Below, piece by piece: positions 27,561-36,169 of a stretch of DNA of 64,000 nt; position 1 is the stretch's first letter, and each line of letters starts with the position of its first letter. The position numbers and the translations under genes were made by a program. The stretch covers positions 124,001 through 188,000 of the forward strand of contig CAMWFQ010000006.1 of NCBI GenBank assembly GCA_947173495.1, read 5' to 3'. The notes under the pieces were generated by a model. It searched no databases and was not told the origin of the DNA. It worked only from the letters and a program-made list of their open reading frames with translations. Origin of the DNA: an uncultured Lachnospiraceae bacterium (lineage in GTDB: Bacteria > Bacillota > Clostridia > Lachnospirales > Lachnospiraceae).

Positions 27561-28763
27561 TTATAAATATTTCTTAAGTACCTCTGCCTTATCCAGCTTC
27601 TCCCAGGGCAGGTCAAGATCGTTACGGCCAAAATGTCCGTAAGCAGCTGTCTGCTTATAAATAGGACGGCGCAGATCCAGCATTTTGATAATTCCCGCCG
27701 GACGCAGATCGAAGTTCTCCCTGATGATCTCCACCAGTTTTTCATCGGAAACCTTTCCGGTTCCAAAGGTATCAACCATAATGGAAGTAGGCTGCGCGAC
27801 GCCGATGGCATAAGAGAGCTGAATCTCACATTTATCAGCCAGCCCTGCGCCCACAATATTCTTGGCCACATAACGGGCGGCATAAGCAGCGCTGCGGTCT
27901 ACCTTTGTGCAGTCTTTTCCGGAAAAAGCGCCGCCGCCGTGACGGGCATATCCGCCATAGGTATCCACGATTATTTTACGTCCGGTAAGACCCGCATCTC
28001 CGTGAGGTCCGCCGATTACAAAACGTCCTGTAGGATTGATAAAATACTTCGTATCTTCATCTATCAGCTCCCTGGGGAGTACAGGATCAAATACATACTT
28101 CTTAATATCTTCATGAATCTGCTCCTGTGTCACATCCGGATCATGCTGAGTGGAAAGTACTACCGCCTCCAGACGTAACGGTCTTCCAGACTCGTCATAC
28201 TCCACGGAAACCTGGCTTTTACCATCAGGCCTTAAATAAGAAAGCGTTCCCTCCTTACGCACCTTCGTAAGCTGACGTGCCAGTTTGTGCGCAAGATCAA
28301 TCGAATAAGGCATATACTCTTCCGTCTCATTGGTTGCATAGCCAAACATCATTCCCTGGTCTCCTGCACCGATGGCATCAATCTCTGCATCAGACATTTT
28401 GTTTTCAGCCGCCTGCCCCTGCTTCGCTTCCAGTGCTTTGTCAACACCCATTGCAATATCTGCAGACTGTTCATCTATCGCCACCAGTACCGCACATGTA
28501 TTTCCATCAAATCCATATTCCGATTTGGTGTACCCGATTTCCTTTACGGTGTCCCGTACAATTTTCTGGATATCTACATATGCCTTGGTGGTAATTTCTC
28601 CTGTCACGAGTACAAATCCGGTACAGGTGGCTGTTTCACACGCCACACGGCTCATGGGATCCTTCTCCATGCACGCATCCAGAATCGCGTCCGAAATCGC
28701 ATCGCACACCTTATCAGGATGCCCTTCGGTTACAGATTCCGAAGTAAATAAATGTTTTTCCAT
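27561..28763 (-). CDS. metK: S-adenosylmethionine synthetase
   Basis: The 400-residue protein has the family landmarks [18 protein letters not shown] near residue 10, [16 protein letters not shown] near 113, the phosphate loop GGGAFSGKD near 258, and [18 protein letters not shown] near the end. It makes SAM from methionine and ATP. AAGGAGG lies 7-8 bases before the ATG. It is preceded by a SAM-I riboswitch with terminator and promoter, which gives feedback control by its own product. A GC-rich repeat sits between the riboswitch terminator and the ribosome binding site. Confidence 0.98.
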   Translation of the reverse strand: MEKHLFTSESVTEGHPDKVCDAISDAILDACMEKDPMSRVACETATCTGFVLVTGEITTKAYVDIQKIVRDTVKEIGYTKSEYGFDGNTCAVLVAIDEQSADIAMGVDKALEAKQGQAAENKMSDAEIDAIGAGDQGMMFGYATNETEEYMPYSIDLAHKLARQLTKVRKEGTLSYLRPDGKSQVSVEYDESGRPLRLEAVVLSTQHDPDVTQEQIHEDIKKYVFDPVLPRELIDEDTKYFINPTGRFVIGGPHGDAGLTGRKIIVDTYGGYARHGGGAFSGKDCTKVDRSAAYAARYVAKNIVGAGLADKCEIQLSYAIGVAQPTSIMVDTFGTGKVSDEKLVEIIRENFDLRPAGIIKMLDLRRPIYKQTAAYGHFGRNDLDLPWEKLDKAEVLKKYL

Positions 28764-28794
28764 TTTCCTTCCTCCTTTGATTTACAATTAATTT

Positions 28795-28940
28795 GCGCGC
28801 CGGGCACCCGTCAGCTTTGGCTGACATTTTCCTCTGGGTGCCCGTGTACAATCGAGTAGGAAAGAGTTATCTTCCCCTACTCGCCGCGCGGCCCGCACGC
28901 CGCTTTAGCGGCATATTCCTCTGTGCGGGCCTGCGCATAA
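28795..28940 (+). repeat. GC-rich hairpin repeat, copy 2 (between riboswitch and metK)
   Basis: Three stems in order: GGGCACCC/GGGTGCCC (28802-28809, 28836-28843) around GTCAGC/GCTGAC; CGAGTAGG/CCTACTCG (28853-28860, 28876-28883); and GCCCGCAC/GTGCGGGC (28891-28898, 28923-28930) around CCGCT/AGCGG. It ends in CTGCGCATAA, the 3' end shared with copies 3 and 4. It lies within the transcribed metK leader, read there in the antisense orientation. Confidence 0.78.
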
Positions 28941-28965
28941 AAAAATCCGCCTGGAACAAGCGGAC
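28939..28965 (-). terminator. Riboswitch-controlled terminator of metK
   Basis: On the minus strand TCCGC and GCGGA (complement 28946-28964) form a hairpin, followed by seven T residues. It follows the SAM aptamer P1 by about 15 bases, so ligand binding would favor it. Confidence 0.8.
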
Positions 28966-28979
28966 CTGATAATCAAATC

Positions 28980-29091
28980 CTCTTATTGTTCGATTCGCCT
29001 TACTTGCTCGTTCGCTCAGGTTAGCACCTTCCGTATACGGGGTTGCCGTGGCTTCACAGGTCCTCTGTACCTCCACCACTCTGAATAAGAG
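28980..29091 (-). promoter_or_regulatory. SAM-I (S-box) riboswitch
   Basis: On the minus strand the P1 arms CTCTTATT (complement 29084-29091) and AATAAGAG (complement 28980-28987) enclose the conserved S-box core: AGAGGTGGAGG-like 5' segment, GAAGCCACGGCAACC and GGTGCTAACC-type motifs. This is the SAM-binding aptamer that represses sulfur-metabolism genes when SAM is high. It sits before metK with a terminator 3' of P1 and a consensus promoter 5'. Confidence 0.93.
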
Positions 29092-29126
29092 TCTCTACAC
29101 AATATTGAATTTTCTTATCTTTTTAC

Positions 29127-29155
29127 AGAATACAGGATATAAATAGGTTTGTCAA
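29127..29155 (-). promoter_or_regulatory. Promoter of the metK leader
   Basis: On the minus strand, -35 TTGACA (complement 29150-29155) and -10 TATTCT (complement 29127-29132) are separated by 17 bases. It starts transcription about 30 bases before the S-box. Confidence 0.75.
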
Positions 29156-29199
29156 CCAAAATTCTCTTTCAATTTATGCTGTGTAATCCACAACGTATT

Positions 29200-30495
29200 T
29201 CAGCCTGTTTTTAAGCGGAATTTCTGCAGCTCCCGCTCGGAATCTACTTTTTCAATCTGAGCCCCCAGGCTTTTTAACTTGATATGGAAGTCTTCATACC
29301 CTCTCTCGATAAATTTAATGTCATCAATCACAGAAATACCTTCCGCTGAAAGCGCCGCAATCACAAGAGCTGCGCCTGCACGCAGATCCGGTGCGCTGAC
29401 ACTGGCTCCCGTATATCTGTTCACGCCATCAATGATAGCCGTATTGCCGCCCTCAACCTTGATACTGGCTCCCATTCTGGTGAGCTCATCCACGTACTTA
29501 AAGCGGTTTTCAAAAACACTTTCGGTAACAATACTGGTTCCTCTGGATAACCCCAGCGCTACTGTGATCTGAGGCTGCATATCTGTAGGAAACCCTGGAT
29601 AAGGAAGCGTTTTTACATGGGTATGCGTCAGAGGTTTGGCTGCCACTACCCGCACTGCATCATCAGATTCTTCTACCTCGCACCCAATCTCGTTGAGCTT
29701 GGCACTGATAGACTCCAAATGCTTGGGGATCACATTTTTGACTGTCACATCTCCCTTGGTTACCGCAGCGGCAAACATAAAGGTGCCTGCTTCGATCTGA
29801 TCCGGAATAATCGCATACTCCGTGCCGTGAAGCCTGCGGACTCCCCGGATTCTGATCACATCTGTACCTGCCCCTTTTATGACCGCTCCCAGACTGTTAA
29901 GAAAATTGGCCACATCTACCACGTGAGGTTCCTTTGCGGCGTTTTCAATAATCGTCTGACCATCCGCCATTACTGCTGCCATCATCACATCGATGGTTGC
30001 GCCCACAGAAGATACATCCATATAAATATGACTGCCATGGAGATGAGCTGCTTCTGCAATTACCAGTCCATGCTCAATCCTCACGTCTGCTCCCAGCGCA
30101 CGAAAGCCTTTGATATGCTGATCAATGGGACGAAGCCCGATATTGCATCCCCCCGGCAATGTCACCTGGGCTCTTTTATACTTACCAAGCATTGCTCCCA
30201 AAAAATAATAGGAAGCACGTATTTTTTTCACAGAGTCATCTTCAATTGCCATATTTCTGACAGATTTTCCGGATATTTTCACGGTATGTCTGTCAAGCTT
30301 TTCAACACTGCCTCCGATACTCTCGATGGCATGCATCATCACATTGGTATCACGAATATCCGGCATATTCTCTATCAATACGGTTTCATCCGTCATAATG
30401 GAGGCAGCGAGGATGGCAAGAGCCGCATTCTTTGCCCCGCCGATCTCCACTTCACCCACAAGCGGATTTCCGCCTTTAATTGCGTACTGCTCCAT
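29200..30495 (-). CDS. murA: UDP-N-acetylglucosamine 1-carboxyvinyltransferase
   Basis: The 431-residue protein has the two-domain EPSP-synthase fold: GGNPLVGEVEIGGAKNA at the start, the catalytic cysteine Cys117 in LPGGCNIGLRPIDQH (the fosfomycin target), and FPTDMQPQ and DLRAGAALVIAAL in the second domain. It transfers enolpyruvate from PEP to UDP-GlcNAc, the first committed step of peptidoglycan synthesis. The cysteine is intact, so fosfomycin resistance by Cys-to-Asp change is not expected. It is monocistronic. An AGAGGTATA site precedes the ATG. Confidence 0.96.
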   Translation of the reverse strand: MEQYAIKGGNPLVGEVEIGGAKNAALAILAASIMTDETVLIENMPDIRDTNVMMHAIESIGGSVEKLDRHTVKISGKSVRNMAIEDDSVKKIRASYYFLGAMLGKYKRAQVTLPGGCNIGLRPIDQHIKGFRALGADVRIEHGLVIAEAAHLHGSHIYMDVSSVGATIDVMMAAVMADGQTIIENAAKEPHVVDVANFLNSLGAVIKGAGTDVIRIRGVRRLHGTEYAIIPDQIEAGTFMFAAAVTKGDVTVKNVIPKHLESISAKLNEIGCEVEESDDAVRVVAAKPLTHTHVKTLPYPGFPTDMQPQITVALGLSRGTSIVTESVFENRFKYVDELTRMGASIKVEGGNTAIIDGVNRYTGASVSAPDLRAGAALVIAALSAEGISVIDDIKFIERGYEDFHIKLKSLGAQIEKVDSERELQKFRLKTG

Positions 30496-30628
30496 AGTAT
30501 ACCTCTATAATAAACAAAAGTTAAATTCTTATAAGCTCACATATCTGTTCATCTTGTTTCTGCTTAGACTTCCCGTCAGCATACTTTCCTTATTATAGCA
30601 CATTGTGGACATTTGTAAATATCAAACA

Positions 30629-32203
30629 TCAGTTCAGATATTTGAGGGGATTCACTTGCGAACCATTGATCAATATCTCGAAATGAATATGTGGTCCTGT
30701 GCTTACACCTGTATTTCCGCTTAAAGCAATCTTTTGTCCCTGTGAAACAGTTTGTCCGGCCGACACCAGTATTTTACTGAGATGCCCGTATCTCGTCTGC
30801 CTTCCATCCGGATGATTAATATAAACCACATAGCCATAGCCGCTGCCCCATCCGGCTCTTGCCACCGTACCGCCGCAGGAAGCCACCACAGCCGTTCCCG
30901 TGGGCGTCGCCCAGTCAATTCCCTTATGGTAGGTACTGGCGCCTTTCGTGGGCCGGCTTCTGGATCCGAAACCGGAAGAAAGACGTCCGCCCGAGATTGG
31001 TTTAATATAAGTAGGCGGTATCTTGGTTCCTCTCTCCACAATCTTGGGAACCGCCTTGTAAGTAACCTCCTCCTTAATGATCTCCGTATCTATCTCCTTA
31101 TCATTTTCAAAAGTCACCACCGCAACCACCTTACGGTGTCCTGCAGAAGGTTCCTGCAGCGTTTTTCTCTCGGTGGTATACCAGTCGTCATTATCCACAT
31201 AGATAACTTCTTCTTCGTAATCCTCCTCGTAGTACATTTCTTCCTGACGTATCACAGCCAGCTTGGGTTCAGGAACCGTAATGATCAGTTCATCTCCGGC
31301 ACGGATCAGAGAATTTTCATCTTCCAGTATATCATTCATTTCTATCAGCCTGTCCATGGGAATATTGGTCTTAATGGCAATTTCAGAAAGAGTATCCCCC
31401 GCCACAACCTCATAAATATCACTTTTTTCCTCATCCTGCGTCACTTCCCGCACAGCGCTGTTTACGTCAGTGATTTCCTCTTCCTTCAGATATGCCTCCA
31501 CTACTTCAATTGTATCTCCGTATTCCATGGAGATCAATCCCAGATCATAATCTTCAAAATCCTTTTCTACCGCCGGCTCCACTTCCTCAAAGACAGTGGT
31601 GAGGTCTGCATGGATCCCTGCTTCCATGTTCACCGCTTCCCTGGCTTCCACAACCTCCTCCCGGCTCTGAATCAGTGTGCTGAGTACCGGAAGCTCCCGG
31701 AAAGAGTCAAACTGCAGTTCTACCTGATATCTGCCTTCACTGTCATATTTGTCCAGCGCTGCCTGCAACAGGAAGACAACATCATCCTTACTCGCAAGAT
31801 TGACCATATACTCGTTGACTTTCACCACATAAGATCTGTGCAGTGTCTCTTTCACATCAGATTTCAGAACCTGCACCATGTTTTCAATAATCTCTTTGGA
31901 ATGATCGGTTCTTCCCCACAGAACCTCCCTTCCCTCTACCTTCAGATCGCTCTCCACCAGTACCAGTTCATCACTTTCCAGGGCCAGCTGCCTTCTTGCC
32001 TCCAAAGCGCACCTTTCAGCTTCCTCCGGCGAAGCGACAGTCCCTACCTTCCGGTTATTTAAAATCACTGCAAACATATTATTACCCAATTTTTCGAAGG
32101 GTACAAAGGATGGCAGAAAAAAGGCACTGACAAATACTGCCAGTACTGCGATTTTCATTTTTACTAATTTTATTTTTTTACAGGAATGGGTCATTCTTCT
32201 CAT
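30629..32203 (-). CDS. M23 metallopeptidase with LysM and G5 domains
   Basis: The 524-residue protein has a basic N-terminus and one hydrophobic segment (~residues 16-35) serving as signal or anchor. A LysM domain (YEVVAGDTLSEIAIKTNIPMD) lies near 264-308. A G5-like domain (~330-395; GHRKVVAVVTFEN, IVERGTK) follows, then an acidic Tyr/Glu stretch, and a C-terminal M23 domain with zinc ligands in TYHKGIDWA and GPHIHFEI. It probably cleaves peptidoglycan cross-links at the cell surface. Length and order match the Lachnospiraceae peptidases of this type. A promoter lies 60-90 bases upstream. Confidence 0.9.
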   Translation of the reverse strand: MRRMTHSCKKIKLVKMKIAVLAVFVSAFFLPSFVPFEKLGNNMFAVILNNRKVGTVASPEEAERCALEARRQLALESDELVLVESDLKVEGREVLWGRTDHSKEIIENMVQVLKSDVKETLHRSYVVKVNEYMVNLASKDDVVFLLQAALDKYDSEGRYQVELQFDSFRELPVLSTLIQSREEVVEAREAVNMEAGIHADLTTVFEEVEPAVEKDFEDYDLGLISMEYGDTIEVVEAYLKEEEITDVNSAVREVTQDEEKSDIYEVVAGDTLSEIAIKTNIPMDRLIEMNDILEDENSLIRAGDELIITVPEPKLAVIRQEEMYYEEDYEEEVIYVDNDDWYTTERKTLQEPSAGHRKVVAVVTFENDKEIDTEIIKEEVTYKAVPKIVERGTKIPPTYIKPISGGRLSSGFGSRSRPTKGASTYHKGIDWATPTGTAVVASCGGTVARAGWGSGYGYVVYINHPDGRQTRYGHLSKILVSAGQTVSQGQKIALSGNTGVSTGPHIHFEILINGSQVNPLKYLN

Positions 32204-32261
32204 TTATTTTAAGCTCCATGGCATATTTTCGATTTTTTTGCAACTTTTTTGTGATGGAATT

Positions 32262-32290
32262 ATTTTAACAGTTATTATTTTAGTTGTAAA
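32262..32290 (-). promoter_or_regulatory. Promoter of the M23 peptidase gene
   Basis: On the minus strand, -35 TTTACA (complement 32285-32290) and -10 TAAAAT (complement 32262-32267) are separated by 17 bases. Confidence 0.55.
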
Positions 32291-32373
32291 GGGTATGTTA
32301 ATTCCATGAATTCTGGTAAAATCAAGTAAAATTATCTTTCCCATTATTTAGAAGTTTAAGCGGAGGAATACGT

Positions 32374-33648
32374 GTGAAGCAGATCATTTTTCACATTGAT
32401 GTCAACTCAGCCTTTTTAAGCTGGAGCGCACAGAAACGTCTTCAGAACGGAGACAGTACAGATTTAAGAGAAGTCCCTTCTATTGTAGGAGGCGATATGG
32501 AACAGCGGCATGGCGTGGTCCTCGCCAAATCAACGCCGGCCAAAAAGTATGGCGTTACCACAGGAGAGCCTGTCGTGAATGCCCTGCGTAAATGTCCTAC
32601 TCTTATAATAGAGCCTCCCGATCATGCTCTGTACCATAAAAGAAGTCAGGAGCTTATGGCCTATTTATCCTCCATCTGCCCTGAAGTTGAACAGCTCAGT
32701 GTAGATGAATGTTTCCTGAATTTCACCCCCATAAAAAATGACTTTTCCTCTCCTGAGCAGGCTGCATACACAATTAAGAACCGCATTCGGGATCAATTCG
32801 GTTTCACTGTAAATATTGGAATTTCCGACAAAAAAGTGCTTGCTAAAATGGCCTCTGATTTTCAGAAGCCAGATAAAGTGCATACTCTTTATTCCTGGGA
32901 AATTTCGGAAAAACTATGGCCCCTTCCCATTTCTTCTTTGTATATGTGCGGAAAGTCAAGCGCCCGAATTCTCCAAAAGCTGGAAATCAGAACTATTGGA
33001 GATCTCGCAGCTGCAAATAAGGAAATCATCTGTTCTCACCTGAAAAGTCATGGGCTTCTTCTCTGGGAGTATGCAAACGGTCATGATGAGAGCAAAGTCT
33101 CCTCACTTGCCGAAGATGTAAAGTGTATCGGCAATTCCACCACCCTCCCAAAAGATGTGACCAAACGCCAGGAAGCCTTTCATTGTCTTTTATCTCTCTC
33201 TGACAGTGTAGCCGCCCGTCTTCGGAGTGCTCAAATGCTTGCCGGTATGGTCAGTGTGGAAATCAAATACAGCAGCTTTCAGACTGCCTCCCATCAGATG
33301 ACGCTCTCTCAGCCCTCCAACACTTCACAGACGATTTATGATGTTGCCTGCCGCCTTTTTGATGAGCTCTGGAACGGTTCTCCCATCCGCCTTTTGGGAA
33401 TACGCTCTTCCAGGCTGACAGGCCTTTCCCAGCCCACACAGCTTTCTCTGTTTGATCTTCCGGGTCAGGACGCAGTATCTTTGGGAGACTTCGCAGAAAC
33501 ACACAATAGTTCCCTTATCCCCGGATCCTCTCCGCCCTCAAGGGAAAAAATGGAAGCCCTGGACAAAACCATAGACGCTATCCGGCAAAAATACGGAGAG
33601 TCTGCCATTGTACGGGGAAGTTTCCTGAAGAATCCGCCCCACAGTTAA
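32374..33648 (+). CDS. dinB: DNA polymerase IV (Y-family)
   Basis: The 424-residue protein has the Y-family catalytic Asp in FHIDVNSAFLSW (residues 6-17) and the second pair in LSVDECFLNF near 107, then a helix-hairpin-helix thumb (RILQKLEIRTIGDLA) and little-finger domain. A clamp-binding-like QLSLF occurs near residue 363. It performs translesion synthesis. The start codon is GTG with GGAGG 7 bases upstream. I see no LexA box in its upstream region. Confidence 0.93.
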   Translation: MKQIIFHIDVNSAFLSWSAQKRLQNGDSTDLREVPSIVGGDMEQRHGVVLAKSTPAKKYGVTTGEPVVNALRKCPTLIIEPPDHALYHKRSQELMAYLSSICPEVEQLSVDECFLNFTPIKNDFSSPEQAAYTIKNRIRDQFGFTVNIGISDKKVLAKMASDFQKPDKVHTLYSWEISEKLWPLPISSLYMCGKSSARILQKLEIRTIGDLAAANKEIICSHLKSHGLLLWEYANGHDESKVSSLAEDVKCIGNSTTLPKDVTKRQEAFHCLLSLSDSVAARLRSAQMLAGMVSVEIKYSSFQTASHQMTLSQPSNTSQTIYDVACRLFDELWNGSPIRLLGIRSSRLTGLSQPTQLSLFDLPGQDAVSLGDFAETHNSSLIPGSSPPSREKMEALDKTIDAIRQKYGESAIVRGSFLKNPPHS

Positions 33649-33671
33649 AAGTCAGACCAGCGCACAATGTG

Positions 33672-34235
33672 TTATGACTTTCTGACACTGTAGCCAAAGG
33701 TCCCCACCTTTTTCCCGAGTGCAAAATAACTTCCATGGGAATATACAATCGGCTCTGACTTTTCCAGAGCAAATCGGCCCTTTTCGTCCATGTATGCCTC
33801 CTGCGCATGTACCCGAACCACATCCGCCAGATACATATCATGAGTTCCCAGGCGCAGTGTCTGTTTCACCCGGCATTCAATATTTACCGGGCTCTCTTTC
33901 AGCAAAGGCGCCTTTACTCTTTCTGCCGGCAGAAGCGCCAGATGCATATCTCTGATTTTATCTGTATCTCTGCCGCTTCTTACACCGCAGTAGTCTGTGG
34001 CATAAGCCAGCCTTCTGGTCGTCAGATTAATCACAAATTCTCCCGTATCCTCAATCATCTGATGGGAATATCTTTCCGGACGGACGGATATGGATACCAT
34101 CGGCGGATCGCTGCAGATCGTACCCGTCCAGGCCACCGTGAAAACATTGGGCTGTCCCTGCCTGTCGGCCACTGTGACCATAACAGCCGGCAAAGGATAA
34201 AGCATGTTTCCCGGTTTCCAGCTTTGCTTACTCAT
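33672..34235 (-). CDS. Flavin reductase family protein
   Basis: The 187-residue protein matches the FMN-binding flavin reductase-like split barrel: SWKPGNMLYPLPAVMVTVAD at the start, FTVAWTGTICSDPPMVSISVRP and EFVINLTT motifs. Members reduce flavins or serve as NADH:FMN oxidoreductases; substrates vary. ATG at 34233-34235 was chosen, with GAGGAG at 9 bases; an in-frame TTG two codons upstream is closer to the SD and less likely. It lies 14 bases after the coiled-coil gene and may be cotranscribed. Confidence 0.85.
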   Translation of the reverse strand: MSKQSWKPGNMLYPLPAVMVTVADRQGQPNVFTVAWTGTICSDPPMVSISVRPERYSHQMIEDTGEFVINLTTRRLAYATDYCGVRSGRDTDKIRDMHLALLPAERVKAPLLKESPVNIECRVKQTLRLGTHDMYLADVVRVHAQEAYMDEKGRFALEKSEPIVYSHGSYFALGKKVGTFGYSVRKS

Positions 34236-34249
34236 AATCAAACGCTCCT

Positions 34250-34900
34250 CTAAAACAGTCCAAGGATTCTGGCAATCGTGATGGCAATATTCGCAATCGT
34301 CACGATCATCGTGATGAGCACAAAAGGAAAGAGCACTTTATTGTTTTTGCTCATCTTCTCCTGCTCTTTTTTTAAATCCTGTGTCTGCTTGTCCAGCTCC
34401 TCAATCATTGCCGCCTGGACATTGCGATAAACCTTCACATTATCCGTGTGCAGATAATCCTCCAGATTCCTGAACAGTTCCTCCAGCTTTGTCTGCACGC
34501 CGGAAAGGTCACTGGTAATTTTTTCGAAAGCTTCAGGATCGTTTCTAATCTCTGCAATTTTTGCCAGGCTCTCACTGATGGTCTGATTGATTCCGGCAAT
34601 CGAAGCATCGGAGGTCTCTTTGATCCTCGATACAGACACTGTCTCGATCTCACCCGCTGTCCGTCCCAGCTTTTCATTCACTGCAAGGGCCAGCTCCTGG
34701 ATTCCCTGGGCCCCCTCTACATTTTTAAGCGTAAGCTTGCGCATCTCCTGAAGGCAGCTGTCATACTTCTGCATCTGTTCTTTAAACAGGACGAGCTGAT
34801 TTTCCAGATTTTCAAGGGCTGCAGCGTCAGCTTCCGCATTCGCCCGTATGATCTCCTGCGGGTTTAATTTCTGTGAAACCCTGTCCATAAAATTATCCAT
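34250..34900 (-). CDS. Coiled-coil protein with C-terminal membrane anchor, unknown function
   Basis: The 216-residue protein is nearly all predicted helix: a long charged region with heptad-like hydrophobic spacing (~residues 15-185) and a single C-terminal hydrophobic segment (FPFVLITMIVTIANIAITIA, ~190-210). This makes it tail-anchored with the bulk in the cytoplasm. GGAGGAAAG lies before the ATG and an extended -10 (TGGTATACT, complement 34947-34955) lies upstream. I do not recognise a family. It may scaffold a membrane process. It precedes the flavin reductase gene by 14 bases. Confidence 0.75.
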   Translation of the reverse strand: MDNFMDRVSQKLNPQEIIRANAEADAAALENLENQLVLFKEQMQKYDSCLQEMRKLTLKNVEGAQGIQELALAVNEKLGRTAGEIETVSVSRIKETSDASIAGINQTISESLAKIAEIRNDPEAFEKITSDLSGVQTKLEELFRNLEDYLHTDNVKVYRNVQAAMIEELDKQTQDLKKEQEKMSKNNKVLFPFVLITMIVTIANIAITIARILGLF

Positions 34901-35047
34901 CCTCTTTCCTCCGGAGTATATGGTGTTTTTTATTTCAATTTTTTACAGTATACCATAATTTATGCGGTTTGCACACACTTTCTGCATTTCTGCTTTTTGT
35001 GCACTTTGCATATTTTCTTTTCTCTTTTTTTCTGATCATTGTAATAA

Positions 35048-35106
35048 TTAACGATATTTTCATATTTCGTTCATACTCTGTTCATATTTTCAGGGTATAT
35101 TATAGT
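35048..35106 (+). promoter_or_regulatory. Four half-sites at 11-bp spacing with -10: Pho-box-like promoter
   Basis: TTAACG (35048), TTCATA (35059), TTCATA (35070) and TTCATA (35081) are spaced exactly 11 bases apart, i.e. on one face of the helix. All fit the PhoP half-site TT(A/T/C)A(C/T)A, the first with one mismatch. Overlapping -10-like hexamers TATATT (35096-35101) and TATAGT (35101-35106) follow, with no -35. This is the layout of a promoter activated by an OmpR/PhoB-type response regulator. Confidence 0.65.
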
Positions 35107-35108
35107 TA

Positions 35109-35290
35109 GATCAAATGAAGGACGATTTGATCGCGTGATTGGTCTTTTATTAAACACATAGATAAATTTTTTCATAATAGCCCGGGTGCAGTAATGCGCC
35201 TGGGCACTCCTCATTTTACGGGGTTTGTTATTCGCACAGCTTTCCGCTAAACAAACGCTGGCACGGCAAAACGTGTCAGCGTTTGTTTCT
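35109..35290 (+). ncRNA. Candidate structured non-coding RNA behind the 11-bp boxes
   Basis: Downstream of the box array no gene lies on the plus strand for a kilobase. The predicted transcript begins with a perfect hairpin GATCAAAT/ATTTGATC (35109-35116, 35125-35132) with GAAGGACG in the loop. It continues with an 11-bp stem (35180-35205, two GU pairs) and ends with a 17-bp stem (35249-35265, 35272-35288, one GU pair) followed by CTTCC. The only frames are 7 and 18 codons without ribosome binding sites. The last hairpin overlaps the stop codon of the convergent alarmone synthetase gene and could terminate both. Confidence 0.45.
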
Positions 35291-35920
35291 TCCGCTTATA
35301 TTCAGCACCTCTTCATTTAAGGAGCGCATTTTTTCATCCAGCTCCGATACCATTTTCGCACATTCTATCAGCTCATTTTTAATGTATTCCGGAGCATTCC
35401 CCTCGAATTTATAATGAATCTTATGCTCTAAGCTGGCCCAGAAATCCATGGCCACGGTACGGATCTGAACCTCCACCTTGGCATGCTCGATTCTGTCTGA
35501 GAGGTAAACCGGCACCGTGATCAGCATATGGTAACTCTTGTAGCCGCTGGGCTTGGGATTTACAATGTAATCTTTCACAGTAATCACCTGAATATCGCTC
35601 TGATTTGCGATCATCTCGGCGATCCGGTAAATATCGGTTGTAAAAGAACAGATCACCCGGATCCCTGCGATATCATTAACATAGCGGACCATATTCTGAA
35701 TGGTGGATTCATAGCCATGCTTTTTCAGCTTTTTGACAATACTCTCTGAGGTTTTTAACCGGGATTTAATATGCTCAATGGGATTATATCTATGTACATG
35801 CTGAAACTCGTCATTCAGTATTTCCAGTTTTACTGAGATCTGCTTCAGTGCAGACCGGTAAATCAGTATCACCTCCTCCCAGCTGTCTATATCGCTGTCA
35901 CATTCTTCTCTTAATTCCAT
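35276..35920 (-). CDS. Small alarmone synthetase, RelA/SpoT domain (RelQ/YjbM-like)
   Basis: The 214-residue protein consists of a single RelA_SpoT synthetase domain: DIAGIRVICSF near residue 84, SGYKSYHMLI near 125, and the EVQIRTVAMDFWASLEHKIHYK motif near 150. The EXQIRT acidic motif is typical of Gram-positive synthetases. There is no HD hydrolase, TGS or ACT domain. It makes (p)ppGpp from GTP/GDP and ATP. Monocistronic. Its stop codon lies within a 17-bp hairpin that probably terminates it. Confidence 0.92.
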   Translation of the reverse strand: MELREECDSDIDSWEEVILIYRSALKQISVKLEILNDEFQHVHRYNPIEHIKSRLKTSESIVKKLKKHGYESTIQNMVRYVNDIAGIRVICSFTTDIYRIAEMIANQSDIQVITVKDYIVNPKPSGYKSYHMLITVPVYLSDRIEHAKVEVQIRTVAMDFWASLEHKIHYKFEGNAPEYIKNELIECAKMVSELDEKMRSLNEEVLNISGRNKR

Positions 35921-36169
35921 TTTCTCACCCGCCTTGCCTCTGAAATTTTTCAGCAGATGACAATATTACATCACATCTTTATCCGCTGTATCAACAATTT
36001 TATTTTATCATACTTTTCAGTTAAAATGTATATTATTCAAAATATTTTTTCATTTTATCGGCGTTTTTACGATTAACAATGTATTTTATACACACTTTAA
36101 AAATTTTATACTGCTTTTTTTCTTCCTGCATGGTATGATAAGTTCAAAATCGTGTAAGGAGCTTGGCGC

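Noticed and set aside
30752-32062. 436-codon frame antisense to the M23 peptidase gene
   Set aside because: Rich in His, Phe and Ile from antisense reading, with no known motif; the minus-strand gene has clear LysM and M23 domains.
32204-32373. LexA box before dinB
   Set aside because: No CGAAC...GTTCG-type palindrome could be found; SOS control is not supported by this sequence.
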